Of a stretch of 10,098 bases of DNA, positions 5,941 through 10,098 are shown piece by piece (the stretch's first letter is position 1; the number at the start of each line of letters is the position of its first letter). The notes beneath the pieces are model-generated. The model was not told the origin of the DNA. It did no database searches and was given only the letters and a program-made list of their open reading frames with translations. A program made the translations under genes and the position numbers. Source of the DNA: Clostridia bacterium (GTDB lineage Bacteria; Bacillota; Clostridia; Oscillospirales; Acutalibacteraceae); NCBI GenBank assembly GCA_017534365.1, contig JAFWCS010000386.1, forward strand, positions 1 to 10,098, given 5' to 3'.

Positions 5941-6381
5941 ATGGCGGTTTCGGGCAAAGAATATGAACGCATGATGCAGGCGTCCTCGCCGCCGACCTGG
6001 CTGCTGCGCAATTTGCTGTGCGCCTTCGTCTCGGGGGGCGCGGTCTGCGCGCTCGGCGAAGGGCTGGGCATGCTCTATGCCGCGCTGGGGGCTGCGCAGG
6101 AGACGCGCAGGCTGCTTGTGCCGTGCTCGCTGATCCTGCTCTCCGCGCTGCTCACGGCGCTCGGCGTTTATGACAAGCTTGCGGCCGTCGCCGGCGCAGG
6201 TCTGCTCGTGCCGATCACCGGCTTTGCGAACGCCGTTGTTTCGCCTGCCATGGAATTCAGCAGCGAAGGGCGCATTCTCGGCACGGGCGCGCAGATGTTT
6301 CGCATTGCCGGCCCTGTCCTCGCTTACGGTACGGCGGCCGCCGCGCTGTACGGCGTGCTCTATGAATTGATCGTGAGGTGA
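5941..6381 (+). CDS. spoVAC: Stage V sporulation protein AC, membrane subunit of the SpoVA channel
   Basis: Integral forespore inner-membrane protein of the SpoVA complex, which imports Ca-dipicolinate during sporulation and releases it in germination. The 146 residues contain about four hydrophobic segments (roughly 22-42, 60-78, 80-102 and 118-142). Family blocks are PPTWLLRNLLCAFVSGG near the N-terminus, then VPITGFANAVVSPAMEF and GTGAQMFRIAGPV (114-126). SpoVAEb is a close paralogue, but the direct upstream position to spoVAD favours SpoVAC. GGAGGAG (5929-5935) gives a strong Shine-Dalgarno. The stop codon lies 4 nt before the spoVAD ATG, so the two are probably translationally coupled. 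Confidence 0.92.
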   Translation: MAVSGKEYERMMQASSPPTWLLRNLLCAFVSGGAVCALGEGLGMLYAALGAAQETRRLLVPCSLILLSALLTALGVYDKLAAVAGAGLLVPITGFANAVVSPAMEFSSEGRILGTGAQMFRIAGPVLAYGTAAAALYGVLYELIVR

Positions 6382-6385
6382 TCCT

Positions 6386-7231
6386 ATGCCGGAACGGATC
6401 GGCGCGCGCACGCTTCGACTGGACGCCGTGGTGACCGGCGGCGCAGCCGTCGGCGGAAAAACGGAGGCGGAGGGTCCGCTCGGGCGGCAGCTGGATGCGG
6501 TCTATCCCGAGGCGGACGCCGGAGAGAAGTCCTGGGAGAAGGCGGAGAGCACGCTGCACGCTGACGCGCTCACCCGCGCGATCGCAAAGGCGGGGCTGAC
6601 GCCGCAGCAGATCGACCTGCATTTCGGCGGAGATCTGCTGGATCAGTGCATCGGCACGTCCTTCGCCGCCCGGCCGCTCGGCATGCCGCTGGTGGGCCTC
6701 TACGGCGCCTGCTCCACGATGGCACTCGCGCTGGCAATGGCCGCGCTGGCGGTGGATTGCGGCGCTGCGCAGGCGGCGGCAGCCTCGACCTCTTCGCATT
6801 TCTGCGCGGCGGAGAAGCAGTTTCGCATGCCGCTGGAATACGGCGGTCAGCGCACGCCGACCGCGCAATGGACGGCGACGGCCGCCGGGGCTGCCGTGCT
6901 CCGGAAGCAGGGGCGCGGGCCGCATGTGCGCGCGATCAGCATCGGCCGCATCTGCGATTACGGGGTGAAGGATGCGAATAATATGGGCGCCGCCATGGCG
7001 CCCGCGGCCTGCGACACGATCGCGGCCTTTCTGCACGATACCGGCACGCAGCCGGCGGATTATGACTGCATTCTGACCGGCGATCTCGGCGCGGTCGGCA
7101 GCACGCTGCTGCTACAGCTCGCGCAGAAGGAAGCCGGGCTTGCGCTCGCCTCGGTGCATCGGGACTGCGGGCTGCTGCTTTATGATCTGAAAACGCAGAC
7201 GAAGGTCGGCGCCGGCGGCTCCGGCTGCTGA
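6386..7231 (+). CDS. spoVAD: Stage V sporulation protein AD, open part ending at a premature in-frame TGA
   Basis: SpoVAD is the thiolase-fold, dipicolinate-binding subunit of the SpoVA complex. The 281 codons before the TGA contain the family landmarks GDLLDQCIGTSFAAR, LYGACSTM (C109), STSSHF (134-139), FRMPLEYGGQR, NNMGAAMAPAA, GDLGAVG (232-238), DCG (260-262) and GGSGC (277-281). SpoVAD proteins are about 338 residues, so this open frame lacks the last sixth. The codon at 7229-7231 is TGA where homologues have Gly in GSGCGCSAVV, and the frame then continues intact to a second TGA at 7394-7396 (336 codons in all). The Shine-Dalgarno GAGGTGAT (6375-6382) overlaps the spoVAC stop. Possible explanations are a recent nonsense mutation, a base error or stop readthrough. 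Confidence 0.9.
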   Translation: MPERIGARTLRLDAVVTGGAAVGGKTEAEGPLGRQLDAVYPEADAGEKSWEKAESTLHADALTRAIAKAGLTPQQIDLHFGGDLLDQCIGTSFAARPLGMPLVGLYGACSTMALALAMAALAVDCGAAQAAAASTSSHFCAAEKQFRMPLEYGGQRTPTAQWTATAAGAAVLRKQGRGPHVRAISIGRICDYGVKDANNMGAAMAPAACDTIAAFLHDTGTQPADYDCILTGDLGAVGSTLLLQLAQKEAGLALASVHRDCGLLLYDLKTQTKVGAGGSGC

Positions 7232-7396
7232 TGCAGCGCCGTGGTGCTCTGCGCTGATATCCTGCAAAAGCTGGCGGCGGGAACGCTCGCGCGGGTGCTG
7301 TTCGTCGACACGGGCGCACTGCTTTCCGGCGTTTCCTCGCTGCAGAATGAAACGGTGCCTGCCATCGCGCACGCCGTATTGCTTGAAAAGGAGTGA
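7232..7396 (+). pseudogene. spoVAD: 3' remainder of spoVAD beyond the in-frame TGA
   Basis: These 54 codons continue the spoVAD frame and encode its normal C-terminus: CSAVVL directly after the stop, then RVLFVDTGALLSGVSS, the NETVPAIAHAV block and a terminal LLEKE. They align without a gap to the expected end of the family and hold no further stop or frameshift until the TGA at 7394-7396. That is what a very young lesion, a sequencing error or functional readthrough would leave. I see no start codon with a Shine-Dalgarno that would let this piece be made on its own. Confidence 0.85.
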
Positions 7397-7401
7397 CGGG
7401 A

Positions 7402-7539
7402 ATGGATGCGATCTCAACGATCCTGAAAACAGTGCAGACCGCCGCGAAGGCCATGCGGTTCACGGCAGTGGCGCGCAGCGCGATCTTTGCCTGCGCCACG
7501 CTGGTCTGCTGCGCCGCCTGGCGGGCGTGGCGTTCCTGA
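7402..7539 (+). CDS. Small hypothetical protein, 45 residues, one short hydrophobic segment
   Basis: Not recognised. The ATG at 7402 has an excellent Shine-Dalgarno, AAAAGGAG (7386-7393), 8 nt upstream and overlapping the true spoVAD stop; this pattern suggests a translated, coupled gene. The product starts MDAISTILKTVQ, is amphipathic and basic over residues 9-26 and has a short hydrophobic stretch AIFACATLVCCAAW (about 27-40) with three Cys, then a basic end RAWRS. It could be a small single-pass membrane or membrane-surface peptide. It does not resemble SpoVAE, the usual neighbour after spoVAD. The stop lies 5 nt before the ATG of the next gene, so it could also act as a leader ORF for that gene. 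It is too short for certainty. Confidence 0.5.
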   Translation: MDAISTILKTVQTAAKAMRFTAVARSAIFACATLVCCAAWRAWRS

Positions 7540-7544
7540 GGCCG

Positions 7545-10098
7545 ATGAAGCGGGAACGGGTTTCCGCCGAAATGCGTCGGGCGCTGGACGCATTCGGGCG
7601 GGTGCAATACCGGACCGGCGGCACGGCGTCCGCCGTCTGGCTGTCTGATAATTATTATTTGCTGGCGCGCACGGCGAAGCAGGCGCTGCATGACTGCCGC
7701 AGCCGCGAGCGCGGGGCAGAGGATCCGGCGCTGCTGCCGGATCTTTTTTTGCATTGCCGGAGCATCTGCGCGAACGGCCGGCTGCCGGAGGCGGCTTCGT
7801 TTGCGGCTGCATTTCCCGCAGGGCTGACCGCGCTGCAGGCGGAGCTGCTGCCGCTGGCGCTGACCTGCGCATTGCTGGCGGACGCCGCGCGGGGCGTGCG
7901 GATGCAGTCCGACGCCGGCGGGGAACTGATCGGCAATGCTGTGCGGTCGCTGCGCAGGCTGGAGGAGCTGGATTTTTCTGCGCTCGCGCAGTCACTCAGC
8001 CGAAGCGAACCGTATCTGCGCAAGGATCCGGCAGGGATCTATCCGCTGCTGGACGCCGCAACGGCAGCGGCGTATCGGCGGGCGGTCGCGCGGCTTGCCG
8101 CAAGGCGCGGCATTTCGGAGGCGGAAGCGGCAAAGGCCGTGCTGGATGCTGCCGAAAAAACCGGCGCGCACGTCGGCATATTTCTGTTTGCGCGGCGGCA
8201 TACCCATCGGCAGGGCTGGGCTTGCCTTATGATGGAGCTGCTGCTGCCCGCCGCAGCGGCCTGCGCGATCGGCGTGCTGTCCGGTCAGCCGCGGCTCGGC
8301 TGGCTGCTGCTGATCCCGCTGGCAGCGATGCTGCACGATCCCGTGGATGCGGCGTTCCTTCGGCGAAAGCGTCCCCGCAGGCTGCCGCAGCTTGATCGCA
8401 GCTGCCGGCTGGTTGCCGAAACGAACGCGCTGATCACGGTTTCCGTCCTGCTGCCTGCGCCTGCGCAGCTGCCGCAGCTGGAGGCGCATCTCGAGCAGCT
8501 GTATCTGAGCTGCTGCACCGGGCAGATCCGTCTTTGCTGCCTGGCTGATCTCAAAGAGGCGCCGGCTCCGCAGCTGCCGGAGGATCCGGCGGTGCTGGCG
8601 GCGGCGCAGGCAATGATCGCGCGGCTGAATCAAAAATACAGCGGTGGATTTCTGCTGGCTGTGCGCCCGCGCAGCTATTCCAGAACGCAGCGGGCATTTG
8701 CGGGCAAAGAACGCAAGCGCGGCGCGCTGACGATGCTTGTCAATGCGATTTACGGGGATGAAAGCGGCTTTCTTCTGCTGGAGGGCGACCGCGCGCAGCT
8801 GCGGCAGACACGCTATCTGATCGCGCTGGATGCGGACACGGAGCCGCAGTTTGACGCGGTGCGGGATCTGCTGTCCGTGGCGCTGCATCCGCTGCACCGC
8901 CCGGTCGTGGATCCGAAAAAACGCCGGGTGACGGTGGGCTACGGCATCCTTGTGCCGCAGCTGACGCAGCGGATCGATCCGCAAAACAGCGTCTACGCGC
9001 GGGTGATGGCCGGCGACGCGGGCACGGCGGCTTATGATGCGGTTTCCGCCGAGAAATATCAGGATCTGTTTGAAGAAAGCCTGTTTTGCGGCAAAGGACT
9101 GATCGACGTTGCCGCCTATCATCAGGTCATCGACGGGCTGCCGGAGGAATGCATCCTCAGCCACGACAGTCTGGAAAGCGGCCTGCTGCGGGCCGGGTTC
9201 TGCCCGACGGTCAGCATGTCGGAGCGCTGCCCGCAGAGCGAACGCGCTGATTTCCGGCGGCTGGATCGCTGGGTGCGCGGGGATTGGCAGAATGCGCGGT
9301 TCGTTGCCGGCAAGCTGCCGCTCGGCGCGCTGACGCGCCTGCGTCTGCTGGGCAATCTCTGGCGCTCCCTCCTGCCGGCGCTTTGTCTGGCCGTTGCGGC
9401 CGGCGGCCTTCGCGTGCCCGGGGCGGCGGGCGCCTTGCTTGCTGCTGCCGGAGCGATTGGCTTTGCCGCTCCGGATTTGTTTGCGGCGCTGTATGCACTC
9501 GCGCACGGCGGCTTCTCCGCGATGTCGCGTCTATTTTATTCCCAGACCCTGCCGGCCGCCCTGCATGCGGCGCTCGCGGCCTGCGTGCGGCTGATGCTCT
9601 GGCCGCGCTTTGCGCTGACCGGCTTGCTGGCGGCGGGCTGCGCGCTCTGGCGGCAGGCGGTTTCCAAACGAAATCTGCTCGCGTGGACGACGGCGGCCGG
9701 CAGTGAAGGCGCAGGATCGCGCGGCGTGCGGCTGCTGCGCAGCTGGCCGTCCGTCGCGACCGGGGTCACGTTTTTGATTTTCGGCGGCGCAGTCCACCGT
9801 TTGCTCGGCGTGCTTCTGCTGTGCGCTGTGCCGTTCGTGCTGCTGTCCGGCCGGCGGGGACGCGCGTCGAACCGCACGCTTTCTGCGTCCGCGCGGGAGC
9901 GCCTTCTGGGCTATGCCGCGGCAGAATGGCGCTATTTTGACACGCTCTGCACGGCCGAGCATCAGTATCTGCCGCCGGATAATCTGCAGCTTTCTCCCGC
10001 GCGCGCCACAGCGGCGCGGACCTCGCCGACCAACATCGGCCTAATGCTTGCAAGCACCCTTGCTGCCAGGGATTTCGGCTTTCTGGACAGCCGGACGC
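7545..10098 (+). CDS. Cyclic beta-1,2-glucan synthase-like protein (GT84 with start of C-terminal region), N-terminal 851 codons
   Basis: Membrane glycosyltransferase of the NdvB/ChvB/Cgs type, which polymerises UDP-glucose into cyclic beta-1,2-glucan. The frame stays open for 851 codons to the window edge. A SAVWLSDNYYLLARTAKQAL block (about 26-45) is followed by hydrophobic helices (about 227-266). The GT84 region has ERKRGAL (389-395), the DxD motif LDADTE (428-433), CGKGLIDVAAYH, ILSHDSLE (537-544) and the RxxRW-type motif RRLDRWVRGDWQ (571-582). More membrane segments lie at about 602-706 and 739-769. The last blocks, AAEWRYFDTL and TSPTNIG (826-832), begin the glucoamylase-like region. 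Full proteins usually exceed 2,500 residues, so most of the gene lies beyond the window. ATG 7545 has only a weak GAGG (7538-7541), consistent with coupling to the small ORF. Many Clostridia carry such proteins with an untested product, so the exact glucan is uncertain. Confidence 0.88.
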   Translation, partial: MKRERVSAEMRRALDAFGRVQYRTGGTASAVWLSDNYYLLARTAKQALHDCRSRERGAEDPALLPDLFLHCRSICANGRLPEAASFAAAFPAGLTALQAELLPLALTCALLADAARGVRMQSDAGGELIGNAVRSLRRLEELDFSALAQSLSRSEPYLRKDPAGIYPLLDAATAAAYRRAVARLAARRGISEAEAAKAVLDAAEKTGAHVGIFLFARRHTHRQGWACLMMELLLPAAAACAIGVLSGQPRLGWLLLIPLAAMLHDPVDAAFLRRKRPRRLPQLDRSCRLVAETNALITVSVLLPAPAQLPQLEAHLEQLYLSCCTGQIRLCCLADLKEAPAPQLPEDPAVLAAAQAMIARLNQKYSGGFLLAVRPRSYSRTQRAFAGKERKRGALTMLVNAIYGDESGFLLLEGDRAQLRQTRYLIALDADTEPQFDAVRDLLSVALHPLHRPVVDPKKRRVTVGYGILVPQLTQRIDPQNSVYARVMAGDAGTAAYDAVSAEKYQDLFEESLFCGKGLIDVAAYHQVIDGLPEECILSHDSLESGLLRAGFCPTVSMSERCPQSERADFRRLDRWVRGDWQNARFVAGKLPLGALTRLRLLGNLWRSLLPALCLAVAAGGLRVPGAAGALLAAAGAIGFAAPDLFAALYALAHGGFSAMSRLFYSQTLPAALHAALAACVRLMLWPRFALTGLLAAGCALWRQAVSKRNLLAWTTAAGSEGAGSRGVRLLRSWPSVATGVTFLIFGGAVHRLLGVLLLCAVPFVLLSGRRGRASNRTLSASARERLLGYAAAEWRYFDTLCTAEHQYLPPDNLQLSPARATAARTSPTNIGLMLASTLAARDFGFLDSRT

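Noticed and set aside
7229..7290. Selenocysteine insertion at the spoVAD TGA
   Set aside because: The homologous residue is Gly, not Cys. I see no convincing SECIS-type stem-loop at the usual distance downstream; the only hairpin has the TGA in its own loop.
780..7539. UGA reassigned to Gly (as in some CPR bacteria) to explain the spoVAD codon
   Set aside because: TGA ends both G3E genes, the diiron gene, spoVAC and the 45-codon ORF at sensible places, with Shine-Dalgarno sites right after. The organism is a spore-former with standard code.
7992..9506. 504-codon minus-strand frame and 7754-8395 plus-strand frame
   Set aside because: Both lie over the glucan synthase reading frame, which carries the GT84 motifs and stays open from 7545 to the edge. 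They are shadows.

Overview
The window is GC-rich, densely coding chromosomal DNA. It most likely comes from an endospore-forming, high-GC member of the Clostridia (Oscillospiraceae/Ruminococcaceae-like). This is inferred from spoVAC-spoVAD, strong AGGAG Shine-Dalgarno sites, single-chain glycyl-tRNA synthetase and an NdvB/GT84-type giant glucan synthase gene. Taxonomy cannot be proved from this stretch alone. There are no tRNA or rRNA genes, IS elements or CRISPR arrays.

Layout. (1) 1-525, minus: 5' part of glyQS, running off the left edge. (2) 526-779: divergent control region with a sigmaA-type promoter for each direction and a GC hairpin flanked by T-tracts on both strands between them; an AT inverted repeat overlaps the right-hand promoter. 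(3) 780-4513, plus: four tightly packed genes (gaps of 13-16 nt). They are a CobW/G3E GTPase with an exceptional His/Asp-rich metal-binding insert, a second G3E-like protein fused to a YcgQ/TIGR03943-like C-terminal domain, alanine racemase, and a small rubrerythrin/ferritin-like diiron protein. A 12-bp hairpin without a good T-tract follows. (4) 4574-5809: a fused shikimate dehydrogenase-shikimate kinase, closed by a strong intrinsic terminator at 5823-5869. (5) 5881-7396: a candidate forespore promoter, then spoVAC and spoVAD. spoVAD is interrupted by an in-frame TGA at codon 282, exactly where the family has a conserved Gly between two Cys; the remaining 54 codons are intact and conserved. 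(6) 7402-7539: a 45-codon small ORF whose Shine-Dalgarno overlaps the true spoVAD stop. (7) 7545-right edge: the first 851 codons of a cyclic beta-1,2-glucan synthase-like membrane protein. It has no stop inside the window and starts 5 nt after the small ORF.

How the parts fit. The 780-4513 block looks like a metal-handling operon (two G3E proteins plus a diiron protein) that has captured the cell-wall enzyme Alr. AroE-AroK may be read through from it or expressed separately. The right part is a sporulation unit: SpoVAC and SpoVAD belong to the channel that moves Ca-dipicolinate across the forespore inner membrane. The small ORF and glucan synthase gene follow without a visible terminator, so they may be co-transcribed. 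The most unusual points are the His/Asp array, the G3E-TIGR03943 fusion next to a CxCC-type G3E protein, and the spoVAD nonsense codon.
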